A stretch of DNA of 64,000 nucleotides, from assembly GCF_009649845.1 (NCBI RefSeq), contig NZ_WJIE01000004.1:496001-560000 (forward strand), in the 5' to 3' direction. Below, piece by piece: positions 35,296 through 43,276 of the stretch. The notes under the pieces were generated by a model, which did no database searches, was not told the DNA's origin, and was given only the letters and a program-made list of their open reading frames with translations. Numbering within the stretch: the first letter of the stretch is position 1; every line of letters begins with the position of its first letter. A program made the translations under genes and the position numbers. This DNA comes from Polyangium spumosum (lineage in GTDB: Bacteria; Myxococcota_A; Polyangia; Polyangiales; Polyangiaceae).

Positions 35296-36441
35296 TCACC
35301 GATTCCGGTGCATGACCACGCCGACCTTGCCGAGCTGCGCCTCCCACCCCGTGTTCATCAGCACCATGTAGCCGAGCTGCTGCGCCGCTCCGGTGAACGC
35401 CTTCATGTCCTCGATGTCGCGGATCCCGTACGTGAAGCACTTGCCTTTCCTGTCCGGCAAGAATCCGATGAGGGGGAGGTCGACATCCTTGACGTAAGGC
35501 CGCCCCGTCTCGTCGCTGTGATGGCACATGTTCCGGAGGGGCAGCCCCGTCATCGCGCCGATGACCGAGTTCAATAGCTGCGCGATCAGGAACACGCGGT
35601 TCGTGATATTGCCGAGCTGCGGATGCTCGTTCGCGAGGATGCCCGTGTTGCTCGACGCGCCCGCGAACCTGTTGTCCTCGTGGATCGGATCGAAGTCGCG
35701 GATCATCGGCCAGACCGTGAAGAGATCGTAATCGCCCGTGATGACCGAATAGGGCGAGCGGGGGTTGTCGGCGTAGGGGTTGATCATCCCCATGACGTGC
35801 TCGTACCGCTGGCCGAAATCGCGGCTGTACTGGTGAGGTCGGCCGAGCGTCTCCTGCCTCAGCCCGCCTCGGGTGTACGTGGTGGTGTCGAGGCAGAGGG
35901 CCCACATCGGCTTGCGCGCGCCGGGCGGGATGTGGTGGTGGTTCTTGATGAGCGCATAATGAATGGGCTCGATGCCGTTGAAATGATACGTGCCGAGCAC
36001 CAGGTCGATGCCCTTGAGCGTCGGCGCGTGCCGCGGGACGCCGAGCTGGCCGTGCGCGCGCAGCCACTGGATCCGCTCGTCCGAGATGTAGATGGGGCCG
36101 GTGTTGGCCTTCCACTGGCGGTCGTGCGCGACGTTCTTGTTCGCGAAGGACTCCATGTGCTCATTCGCGTTGGATTTCGCGCCGTCGAGCCCCTTCTTGT
36201 TGAAGCGCGGGTCGAGGCAGACGAACCCCGCCATCGGCCCCCACGTGCAGGACTTCGCGTGGATCCGATACCCCTTCGTCTGGTACCCCTCCTCGATGAG
36301 CTGCGTACACGCCTCGCCCACGGCGCGGCTCATGATCACGCACCGCTCCTGGACGGCGACGCGCTCGAAGGCGGGCCCGTGGGAATGAGGAAAACCAACG
36401 AGATCGAGCGCAGCTCGGTCGGCGGGTAGGTTCAGTCGCAT
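35296..36441 (-). CDS. Nucleotidyl cyclase toxin of the ExoY / CyaA / anthrax edema factor family
   Basis: The product of 381 residues is close to ExoY in length. QLIEEGYQTKGYRIHAKS and TWGPMAGFVCLDP (residues 47-78) match the first catalytic region of the class II cyclase toxins. They contain both conserved Lys (K56, K63) and a His (H61) where CyaA and edema factor have the catalytic His; ExoY has Lys there. GDYDLFTVWPMI (D237, D239) is the metal-binding Asp pair, and MCHHSDETGRPY (H307, H308) is the third motif, close to ExoY's HHSD. The whole chain is the catalytic core, with no signal peptide or delivery domain. The enzyme should make cAMP and/or other cyclic nucleotides, probably after activation by a host protein. 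ATG at 36441 is the preferred start; an upstream ATG at 36525 exists. Confidence 0.88.
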   Translation of the reverse strand: MRLNLPADRAALDLVGFPHSHGPAFERVAVQERCVIMSRAVGEACTQLIEEGYQTKGYRIHAKSCTWGPMAGFVCLDPRFNKKGLDGAKSNANEHMESFANKNVAHDRQWKANTGPIYISDERIQWLRAHGQLGVPRHAPTLKGIDLVLGTYHFNGIEPIHYALIKNHHHIPPGARKPMWALCLDTTTYTRGGLRQETLGRPHQYSRDFGQRYEHVMGMINPYADNPRSPYSVITGDYDLFTVWPMIRDFDPIHEDNRFAGASSNTGILANEHPQLGNITNRVFLIAQLLNSVIGAMTGLPLRNMCHHSDETGRPYVKDVDLPLIGFLPDRKGKCFTYGIRDIEDMKAFTGAAQQLGYMVLMNTGWEAQLGKVGVVMHRNR

Positions 36442-36660
36442 GATCGGATCACGGTAGAAGAATGTCGATGCGCTTGTCCAGTCGCGCGGGTGACCTCGTG
36501 CCCGGACGCGGTGGCTTCGCCTCACCTCTCGGGAGGCTCGTCACCCCCGAGGTCGAGGTGCGGAGCTCGGCGCTCCCCGAGACGATGTCTCCGACCGTCC
36601 CCTCACGGCTCCCCACCTTCACGAGCCCATCGATGGAGCGCCGCCGGTGTGGGCGGCGTG

Positions 36661-36779
36661 GATCAACGGCCTCGTTGCGCGTCCCGCCCCCGGCCGACGT
36701 GAGCGTGCTTCATTTCGTCTTCGGCACCGGGTACAACGAGTAGGAGACGGACCTTTTCCGGTACGACCACGGGGGCGGT
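36661..36779 (+). pseudogene. Decayed fragment of the BNR propeller gene
   Basis: Bases 36661-36779 align with 34132-34249 inside the propeller gene at a constant offset of 2530 over the last 70 bases (for example TTTCGTCTTCGGCAC and TTCCGGTACGACCA in both). The copy reads 'VLHFVFGTGYNE' and then a stop codon (TAG) where the intact gene has Tyr. A one-base indel lies near the 5' end. The surrounding 36442-36792 interval holds no intact gene; sequence upstream of 36661 shows only faint similarity. Confidence 0.75.
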
Positions 36780-36792
36780 TGACCCCTGAACC

Positions 36793-37359
36793 ATGAGCGC
36801 GATTCCTGACCACCTCCTCCCCATGTCTCGCCGCGTCCGCGCCGCGTCCGTGCAGGACCCTCCCGCCCCGTGGAAGCGACGTGGGGTGCACGCCGTCGGA
36901 GGCCTCACCGATGTGGGCTTCGGCCGCGGGTCGGATCTCCTGCTCGTCGTCTCGACCAGCGGCCGCGGGGTCATTGATTGCACCGGTGGATTGCGTGTTG
37001 CTCGCGACCCATCCGTCCCGGGGCCTGGCGAGGACGACTGGCAGGATACGTTCGAGCTCGAAGTGGAGGGCATTGGCCCGCTCGCCGGGCAGAGGGTGCG
37101 TACGGCCGGCCTCTTCGGGGGAGGGCTCGCGCGCTGCACGCGAGACGGCTGGACGGTCGAGCGTCTCGCTCTCGACTGGCCCGAGGCGTCGCTCCTGCTC
37201 CTGCCTCCCGGGGCTTGGATCTACGAGACGCGCCCGGGTCGGTCCGCGGAGTTCACGAAGGTGGCCGTCGAGAGCGAGGTTCGTGCCTGGGGATTTTCAC
37301 CGACGGGAAGGAGCCTGGTGATTGCGACGAGCAGTGACGTGACGGTGTTTGGCCGGTAG
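36793..37359 (+). CDS. Hypothetical protein, 188 residues
   Basis: The protein begins MSAIPDHLLPMSRRVRAASV, and an internal ATG at residue 11 could also be the start. The rest alternates short beta strands with Gly-rich turns (DVGFGRGSDLLLVVST, RAWGFSPTGRSLVIATSS), which looks like part of a propeller-type fold. It has no signal peptide. It follows the propeller fragment and precedes the split HNH gene, so it belongs to the disturbed 34-39 kb block. An immunity role for the neighbouring toxin is possible only by position. Confidence 0.5.
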   Translation: MSAIPDHLLPMSRRVRAASVQDPPAPWKRRGVHAVGGLTDVGFGRGSDLLLVVSTSGRGVIDCTGGLRVARDPSVPGPGEDDWQDTFELEVEGIGPLAGQRVRTAGLFGGGLARCTRDGWTVERLALDWPEASLLLLPPGAWIYETRPGRSAEFTKVAVESEVRAWGFSPTGRSLVIATSSDVTVFGR

Positions 37360-37486
37360 TGTCACGCGGGAGCGCGCGTCAGCTCATGCAGGAGCAGGCC
37401 GGGGAACTCATTGGGCAGATGGACAGGAGCAGGTCCACGGCAGCCGTGTTTTGGGTCTGCTCGCTTTGGAGTCGGGAGAATACAAG

Positions 37487-38574
37487 ATGGTCGATATCTT
37501 TCACGGCGACGATGCCAAGACACATCGAGCCTTTCAGGCTTGGAGACGTACCAACGTCGATGGGTTTTACATGACGGAAGCCCCGCCGGGGACGTTCACG
37601 ATTCACTACGCGCAAGACAGGCGAGAGAATCCCGAAGGGCGAGGCTGCTGGCACCAGGGGGGCAGCGACAATGACTATCGGGCCGACAAGAACGGCTGTT
37701 ACACCACCGCTCGGAAGGTCTGCTCCAGGAGGCTCGCCGAGTTGATCGCTTGGGCGAAGCAATACGGTCTCGAGACCAAAAATTGCGGACATTGTGACAC
37801 CAAGAAGTTCCCCTTCCGAAATGCTCATGCGGTGTCCAATGATGGCCCGCAGCAGACCGCAACGGGCGACACGCACCCCAAGCCTCACGTTTTGCAGATC
37901 CAGCTCGTGGCCAGCCTCGCTGACATCGCTCCGAAGGACCACCACCTCGTCATGGACCTGGTCGAGGCTGCCGGTGTGGACGTAAGTGATTGGGCGAACT
38001 ACAAGGGTGGGGCGGACAAGGCGGCCGCAAATCCGAAATATTGCTATCAATGGTCGTTCGTCGAGCCCCGCAAGGTCGTCGTCCTCAACTTGTGGCATGG
38101 TTTGCTGCAGGAGCGGGACGGAGTCATCTCCCAGGAGTTCAACATGCGACAAGAGGCACGACGGTACCGGCGGGCCGGTACGATCCCAAAACCGGTCAAT
38201 GCACGCTCACCCGCGCTGTCGTGCCGGTTCGGTTTGCTGATCAGTTTTCGAGTGGGGAGGAGTCAAATCGACCGGCAGAGCGACGCCTCGTCTCCGGTGA
38301 GGTGTTTCTTCGTAACCCCGCAGTGCGGCAGCGCGTCCTCATGCGAGCTCAGGGAAAATGCGAGTGGTGCGGTGAACCTGGCTTCGCGATGGCAGACGGC
38401 CGAGTATTCCTCGAGACGCATCATGTGATACCACTGGCCGCTGGTGGACCCGATACGATCGCAAATGTCGTCGCACTCTGTCCCAATCATCACCGCGAAG
38501 CGCACCACGGGGCGAAGCGGCAAGAGATGAGCGACAAGTTGCTCGCGCGCCTTTCGACATTCGGTGCCTCATGA
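37487..38574 (+). pseudogene. HNH endonuclease gene split over two frames
   Basis: From the ATG at 37487 (GGGAGA upstream) one frame gives a sensible protein (HRAFQAWRRTNVDGFYM, ARKVCSRRLAELIAWAKQYG) to about 38160 and then turns into poor Arg/Ser-rich sequence. The frame shifted by -1 becomes sensible from about GRYDPKTGQCTLTRAVV and holds a full HNH domain: KCEWCGEP, LETHHVIPLAAGG and ALCPNHHREAHH with the zinc Cys and the catalytic His. It ends at 38574. Both frames are open between 37990 and 38428. A heptamer CCCAAAA at 38185-38191, in the phase C-CCA-AAA, sits at the junction and would allow -1 slippage into the HNH frame. Simple mutation or sequence error is the other explanation. The intact protein would resemble McrA-type modification-dependent nucleases. 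Confidence 0.75.
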
Positions 38575-39120
38575 AGAGACGCGCCTTGCGGCTCGTCGTC
38601 GACGGATGCCTGCATTCGCGAAGCATCATGAACGAGCGGCGATAACCAACCACGCAGAGATCGAGCGGCCCCGGCCCACGCCCGATGCCCTCCACCACCA
38701 CGACACCCCCACCTCACCCCTCGGACCCGAGTCTCACAGCCCCGTCCCCGCCTCTCGCCCCCGTGACCTCGTCTCCTGACGCGTCGCCCTCATCTCCTGG
38801 GGACACGTCGCGTCACCTCCGGCGATCGCCGCGTAGCTCTCCGGACACGCCTGCGTCCTTTCCCGCGGAGTCCTCGTCTCTCGACGCATCTCCCACGCCT
38901 CTCCGCCCCGCGCCCTCGACCCTCCGGAGGCTCGGCCTCGTGTCTCCGGAGACTCGACCTCCTCTCTCCGGACCTCGCCCCCAGCCCCCGCATCCACGTC
39001 CCCGACACTTTCTTGCTCGACCTCCATCCTTGAAGACACGGACTCGTCCAACCCACGCGCTGCAATCATGCGGCTCGACTGTACAGCCCCATACCCCCCG
39101 ACTCGGGGAGGAGTCTTCCG
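38575..39120. other. Intergenic region with strongly pyrimidine-biased strand
   Basis: From about 38690 to 39060 the plus strand is mostly C and T, with runs such as CCCCGTCCCCGCCTCTCGCC and recurring TCTCCGGA-like words. A frame at 38685-39152 is open but encodes only low-complexity Pro/Ser/Thr and lacks a ribosome site, so it is not called. The stretch ends at GGGGAGGAG, the ribosome site of the gene at 39121. Confidence 0.6.
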
Positions 39121-39621
39121 ATGTCCGATCCCAAGCATCCCAAGCCGTATGATCAGATCTTCGACCTCTCGGATCTGCAGCTCGTCGACATCACGCCGGA
39201 GCACATCAGCCACTTGACCAAGCTCCGTGACGGGCACGACGTCGCTGTCGAGACCCTGCTCTTCGCGTCGCCTCTCGCGCTCAAGCGCGCGGGGATTCAT
39301 CCCGACGAGGCCCAGGAGCTCGCCGCGCTCTGGGCCGATGCCCAGCGTATCGACGAGGTCCTCCCCGCCGCCGAGAAGCTCGTCGAGCTCCTCCGCGAGA
39401 CGCGCCTCGTGCGTGGCCACGAGATCGCCATCCGCCTCGGTGAAATGGTGCAGCAGATCCGCCGCCGCGCCGATCGATCCCCCGACGGCGCCGAGATCCT
39501 GGCGCCGTTCGAGAAGGTCATCGCTTACCAGTCCGCGCCCGCCCTCAAGGCCGCCGCGACCAAGGAGAAGATGCGCGCCAAGGAAGAAGCCCCCGGCGCG
39601 CCCGCGCCCTCGGACGGCTGA
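39121..39621 (+). CDS. Hypothetical helical protein, 166 residues
   Basis: GGGGAGGAG lies upstream of the ATG. The soluble product begins MSDPKHPKPYDQIFDLSDLQ and is almost wholly helical, with regular Leu/Ala spacing (EVLPAAEKLVELLRETRLV). The C-terminus is Lys/Ala/Pro-rich. No signal peptide, Cys pair or recognised motif is present. A hairpin at 39628-39672 follows at once and probably ends its transcript. Confidence 0.65.
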   Translation: MSDPKHPKPYDQIFDLSDLQLVDITPEHISHLTKLRDGHDVAVETLLFASPLALKRAGIHPDEAQELAALWADAQRIDEVLPAAEKLVELLRETRLVRGHEIAIRLGEMVQQIRRRADRSPDGAEILAPFEKVIAYQSAPALKAAATKEKMRAKEEAPGAPAPSDG

Positions 39622-39627
39622 GCTTTA

Positions 39628-39672
39628 GAGGGTGTTTCACAGGCGCCGCGCAGCAGCCTGTGGAACACCCTC
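39628..39672. terminator. Bidirectional hairpin terminator
   Basis: GAGGGTGTTTCACAGGC (39628-39644) pairs with GCCTGTGGAACACCCTC (39656-39672): 17 bases with one G-T type mismatch and an 11-base loop. It lies exactly between the stops of two convergent genes and can serve both. There is no strong T-run on either side. Confidence 0.75.
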
Positions 39673-40929
39673 TCAGAGCTTTGGCCAGCTCAGCTTCCAC
39701 AGGTCGTCGAAGAACGTGCTCGAGCCGCCGTCGGAGGAGGACCCGCCGTGGAGGAAGAGCTCGAAGGCCGCCTTCGTCTCGCGCACGAAGGCGACGCCCC
39801 CCACGCGCGCTGGGGGAATCGCGGCGGCGGGATCGAGGGTGATCTCGGTCCACTGGTTCGCCGCCGTCGAGTAGAACCAGAGATCATTCGAAACCCCGTC
39901 GAACCCGCCCCCGCCGAAGACGACGATCCCGCCGCGCGTGGTGTCGAAGAAGGCGACGGGGTTGTCGCGGGGTGACGGCAGCGCTCCCACCGGCTGGAGC
40001 CGGGTCCAGGTAAACGTGTCGAGGCTGAGCGACCAGAGGTCATTCTCGTAGTTGGTCGGACCAAAGAGCTCCCCGGGCGGCGTGTCCGGCCCCTGGGCCG
40101 CACCGAGGCGGTAGCCGCCGAAGATCAATAACGAATGGGTGTCCGGATCGTAGACACCCGCGGGCCAGGCCCGCGGTGCGGGCTTTTCGCCGTGGGTCGG
40201 GACGATTTGCCAGCCCGCCTCCCCGTCGTAGACGGCGAGGTCGTCGCGAAGGCCGCCGGGCGTCGTGGCGAACCGCGGCAACGTATTGCCCACGCCGCCG
40301 AACGCATAAAACGTCTTCTTCTTCGGGTGGCCGACCACCGGCACCGCCACGACCGCGGCGGACGAGCGGCGCATGGCGAAGGGATCTCCCTGCTCCTGCT
40401 GCGGGGCCAGCTTCCATTTGCGACTCTTCGTGTGGTAGGTCCACATCTCGGGGAACATGTGATCCGAGCCGGTCCGGAACCGGCCCCGGCCGCCGACGAT
40501 GCTCACGCAATTGCCGCAGGGGCCAGGGATCATCAGCGTGTCGGCCCGCGGGGCGGGCGTGTCGGCCGCCCCGAGGTTCGTCCACGTCATCGTGGAGAGG
40601 TCGAGGGCGTAGAAGTCGTTCACCGTGAAATCGGTCGGGAACTGGCTGATCTGCCCGCCGAAGCGGTAGACGATATCGGGATCGTTGGTGCGCGCGAACG
40701 AGACGCCGGCCTCCCATAACGCGGTCGGGAGGTCACCATGCTGCGGGACGGCCTCCCATTGCGGAGCCGCGGTGAGCCCCACGGAGGTTATCGCCGAAAG
40801 TGCCTCCGGCGACGACGCCTCGGGGATCGTGGGGTCTTGCGCGCCGCAGGCGGCCACCATGAGGCTCGCTGCGAGGCCGGCGCAAAGGTGGCGCATGGAT
40901 GTACGAGGCGGATGGGAAAGATGGGTCAT
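39673..40929 (-). CDS. Kelch-repeat beta-propeller lipoprotein
   Basis: The 418-residue protein starts at 40929, where GAGGAG lies 8 bases upstream; an internal Met at residue 12 has no such site. The lipoprotein signal ends LMVAACGAQ. Kelch motifs follow at regular spacing, for example YRFGGQISQFPTDF, TFYAFGGVGN, LLIFGGYRLG and GIVVFGGGGFDG, forming about six blades. Family function is protein or carbohydrate binding. It is the downstream-most of four same-strand exported proteins (39673-45514); the next gene upstream ends 12 bases away, so they form an operon. Confidence 0.85.
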   Translation of the reverse strand: MTHLSHPPRTSMRHLCAGLAASLMVAACGAQDPTIPEASSPEALSAITSVGLTAAPQWEAVPQHGDLPTALWEAGVSFARTNDPDIVYRFGGQISQFPTDFTVNDFYALDLSTMTWTNLGAADTPAPRADTLMIPGPCGNCVSIVGGRGRFRTGSDHMFPEMWTYHTKSRKWKLAPQQEQGDPFAMRRSSAAVVAVPVVGHPKKKTFYAFGGVGNTLPRFATTPGGLRDDLAVYDGEAGWQIVPTHGEKPAPRAWPAGVYDPDTHSLLIFGGYRLGAAQGPDTPPGELFGPTNYENDLWSLSLDTFTWTRLQPVGALPSPRDNPVAFFDTTRGGIVVFGGGGFDGVSNDLWFYSTAANQWTEITLDPAAAIPPARVGGVAFVRETKAAFELFLHGGSSSDGGSSTFFDDLWKLSWPKL

Positions 40930-40941
40930 CGATGGATCTCC

Positions 40942-41508
40942 TCACTGCGCCTTCATGACCTTGACCGGCCGACCATCTCCATCGACCTTGCTCTCCCCGG
41001 CCGGCGCGGCCTTGGGCTGGTTGCCCGCGTTGATCGTGAATGACTGCACCTTGGCCTGCTCTCGGCCGCTGAAGGTGCCGCTGACGCGTATCGCGAGGTT
41101 GCTCGTGGTCGTCGGGGCGTCGTAGAGGACGGACACCTCGAGGGATTGCCCTTTCCTCACGGACGAGGCCGAGACCGGAGTCGCTCCTCCGGTGAGCTTC
41201 AGCCCGTCCACGCCCCAGACCTCGATGGTGACATTCGAGCCGTCTGCCCCGAAGACGACATCCAGATCGGCCGCGCCTGGCTTCAGCGTCGCGGTCACGT
41301 CGACGGGGGCGGAGGGCTTCGCCGTGGGCTCGGACGGGCCTGGCTTTTCAGCCGCGACCGCGCTTGGCGCCGCGGCCTCGGGCTCGAGCGCGGCCGCCTC
41401 GGGAGAGCCGCCCGCGCTCGCCGGAGGAGCCGGAGGCCGCGTCGCGTCGGTCCCGCACGCCGCTGCCGCGAGAAGGACGACCATCCCCACGATATCGATG
41501 TATTTCAT
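40942..41508 (-). CDS. Small lipoprotein with Ala/Pro-rich linker, unknown function
   Basis: The product has 188 residues with lipobox LLAAAACG. A long Ala/Pro/Glu/Ser linker (residues about 20-70) precedes a beta-rich domain of about 90 residues (VDVTATLKPGAADLDVVFG, NLAIRVSGTFSG) that could be an Ig-like or C2-like sandwich. GAGGAG precedes the ATG. It sits between the Kelch lipoprotein (12-base gap) and the metalloprotease (14-base gap), so it is likely part of one surface operon. No family is recognised. Confidence 0.75.
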   Translation of the reverse strand: MKYIDIVGMVVLLAAAACGTDATRPPAPPASAGGSPEAAALEPEAAAPSAVAAEKPGPSEPTAKPSAPVDVTATLKPGAADLDVVFGADGSNVTIEVWGVDGLKLTGGATPVSASSVRKGQSLEVSVLYDAPTTTSNLAIRVSGTFSGREQAKVQSFTINAGNQPKAAPAGESKVDGDGRPVKVMKAQ

Positions 41509-41522
41509 TGTCGACTCCTCTT

Positions 41523-43184
41523 TCAGTGCGAGATGGTGATGTCGGCCGAGTACGACACGGGCATGGTGTTGTACCCGCGCACGGTGAGCACGTAGATCGT
41601 CCCTGCCTCCGAATTGAACGTGAGGCTCTCTTCCCCGCTCGGGTTCTCGTCGGACGTGACGAGGACGCCGGCGTCGTACAGCGCCAGATCGACGTTGCTC
41701 GGGCTGGTGGAGGTGACGGTGATGGGCATCCCGTCGCCTTCGATCTGGTAGTAGACGTTCTGGCAGAGCCGATTGGATTCGACGTCGCCGGTCAGATCCA
41801 CGGTGTAGGTATTGCCGACGACGCCCTGCTTGTAGACCGGCAGGCTCCCGGTGAAGCCGCCGGAGTGCGTCTCGTTCGTCCCCCACTCGTCCTCGATGGG
41901 GTCGATGCCGAAATCGGCGCTCGCGTTGTAGAACGACGTGAGCGCGTCGATGTCCGGCGCGGCTCCCGGGTTGCTCTCCTTGAGCGAGGCCACGAACGAG
42001 AAGAGCGTCGTGAACGAAGCCCTCTGCTTCTGGATCTGGAGCGCGTCGTAGATGCCACCGATGCCCACGCCGACCTGGTCGAAGGGCTCGTCCGGCCCGT
42101 CGTAGAGATCATAAACGATCCCCTCGACCGTCCTCTCCGAGAACCAGCCCGGGTTCGACTCGACATCTTTGTGGTTCACCTCGACGTCATTCGAGAATCC
42201 GCTCGCCTGCCCGGGCCCGGAGCTGTCGGTGTACGTCGTGTCCGGATCGAGGACGATCGCGCTCAAGCCGGTGCAGAGCCCTTCGCTCCAGGCGAGCCGC
42301 GGGTCCTCGATGTCGCTGGCGCCGTGGGTGCCTCCGATGGTGTCCGCGCGGCCGGTCGTCTGGTCGAACCAGTGTCCCCACTCGTGGACGATGATGTGTG
42401 AGTCGAACTCGTCGGTGTCCACGTCCGCCTTGCCGAGGATGTAGAGCTCCTCGCCGTCGAAATGGGAGGTGCCGACCTGGCCCATGGCCTTGTCGCCGTC
42501 CTCGGGGCGATTGTCGATGCTCCAGTTGAACTTGAGCGGAGGGAGCTCCGGGGGCGGGGAGACCTCGTCGAGGAAGCGCCTCGCCGCCGTGTAGGCCGTA
42601 TCGAGCACGGCGAAGGGCGCGGCGGCGCGGGTCTTCGTGTACGCGGCCCCGTCCCAGCCCGTGGCGGCGAGGACGTCGAGCTTCGTGTCCTCGCCGCTGT
42701 CGGCCGTGGCGCTCTCCATCACGTAGATCTCGTCTCCGGACGTATTGTCCTCGACGGTCAACGAGGGGACCTCCGTCTGGGCGTAGACCCAGAGCTTCAC
42801 CTTGGCGGCCCCCATGTAGTCGAAGCTGTAGGCGCCCTCGTCGTCGGAGGTCGTCTTCGCGATCTCGGCGTCGGTGTCGGCGTCGATCAGGCGGACCGAG
42901 GCCCCGCGGATCGGGCGCTTCTCGATGTTGCCATAATCGAGCTTCTCGAGGTCGACGTCGAAGGGCACGTATTCGTACGACAGCGACCCCGAGAGGCGAA
43001 ATCCGGTGTCCTGACCGCCGGCTCCGCCGCTTCCCGAGGAAGAGCTACTACTACTGCTGCTGCTGCTGCTATTGCTGCTGCTGCTGCCATTGTCGTCGTC
43101 GCAGCCGGCGACGAGCCCGAGGGCGAGCGCCGACACGAGGAAAGGGAGGGTCCTGCGGAGAACGAGCAAGCGTGTGTAGATCAT
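41523..43184 (-). CDS. Lipoprotein zinc metalloprotease (HExxH) with poly-Ser stalk
   Basis: The 553-residue product has a lipoprotein signal (ALALGLVAGC, Cys at 28), then a poly-Ser/Gly stalk (about 33-60) and a carboxypeptidase-regulatory-like beta domain (SVRLIDADTDAEIAKTTSDD). The catalytic domain has IVHEWGHWFDQTTG near residue 268, a gluzincin-type HExxH, with Glu in SEGLCTGLSA about 35 residues later as a possible third ligand. A C-terminal pre-peptidase-like sandwich (NVYYQIEGDGMPITVTSTS) closes the chain. It would act outside the cell, anchored by its lipid; predation or matrix turnover is plausible. It belongs to the same-strand lipoprotein run. Confidence 0.85.
   Translation of the reverse strand: MIYTRLLVLRRTLPFLVSALALGLVAGCDDDNGSSSSNSSSSSSSSSSSSGSGGAGGQDTGFRLSGSLSYEYVPFDVDLEKLDYGNIEKRPIRGASVRLIDADTDAEIAKTTSDDEGAYSFDYMGAAKVKLWVYAQTEVPSLTVEDNTSGDEIYVMESATADSGEDTKLDVLAATGWDGAAYTKTRAAAPFAVLDTAYTAARRFLDEVSPPPELPPLKFNWSIDNRPEDGDKAMGQVGTSHFDGEELYILGKADVDTDEFDSHIIVHEWGHWFDQTTGRADTIGGTHGASDIEDPRLAWSEGLCTGLSAIVLDPDTTYTDSSGPGQASGFSNDVEVNHKDVESNPGWFSERTVEGIVYDLYDGPDEPFDQVGVGIGGIYDALQIQKQRASFTTLFSFVASLKESNPGAAPDIDALTSFYNASADFGIDPIEDEWGTNETHSGGFTGSLPVYKQGVVGNTYTVDLTGDVESNRLCQNVYYQIEGDGMPITVTSTSPSNVDLALYDAGVLVTSDENPSGEESLTFNSEAGTIYVLTVRGYNTMPVSYSADITISH
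43044..43089 (-). repeat. Trinucleotide (AGC/AGT)n microsatellite
   Basis: Consecutive CTG and CTA triplets on the plus strand encode the poly-Ser stalk of the metalloprotease on the minus strand. About 15 triplets are present. Length change would stay in frame and alter only stalk length. Confidence 0.85.
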
Positions 43185-43276
43185 GAAGCATCCTTCGACC
43201 GGACTGTCTGGACGCGCCGGCGATGCGTCAGCGATGGATGGGCGAGACCGAGGTCGTGAGGGGGCCCGGCCGTCTG

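Noticed and set aside
36462..36743. 93-codon plus-strand frame ending VLHFVFGTGYNE
   Set aside because: Its end is the decayed fragment of the BNR propeller gene and its beginning shows no coding character; treated as remnant, not as a gene.
38685..39152. 155-codon plus-strand frame
   Set aside because: It encodes only Pro/Ser/Thr/Arg low-complexity sequence from the pyrimidine-rich tract and has no ribosome site.
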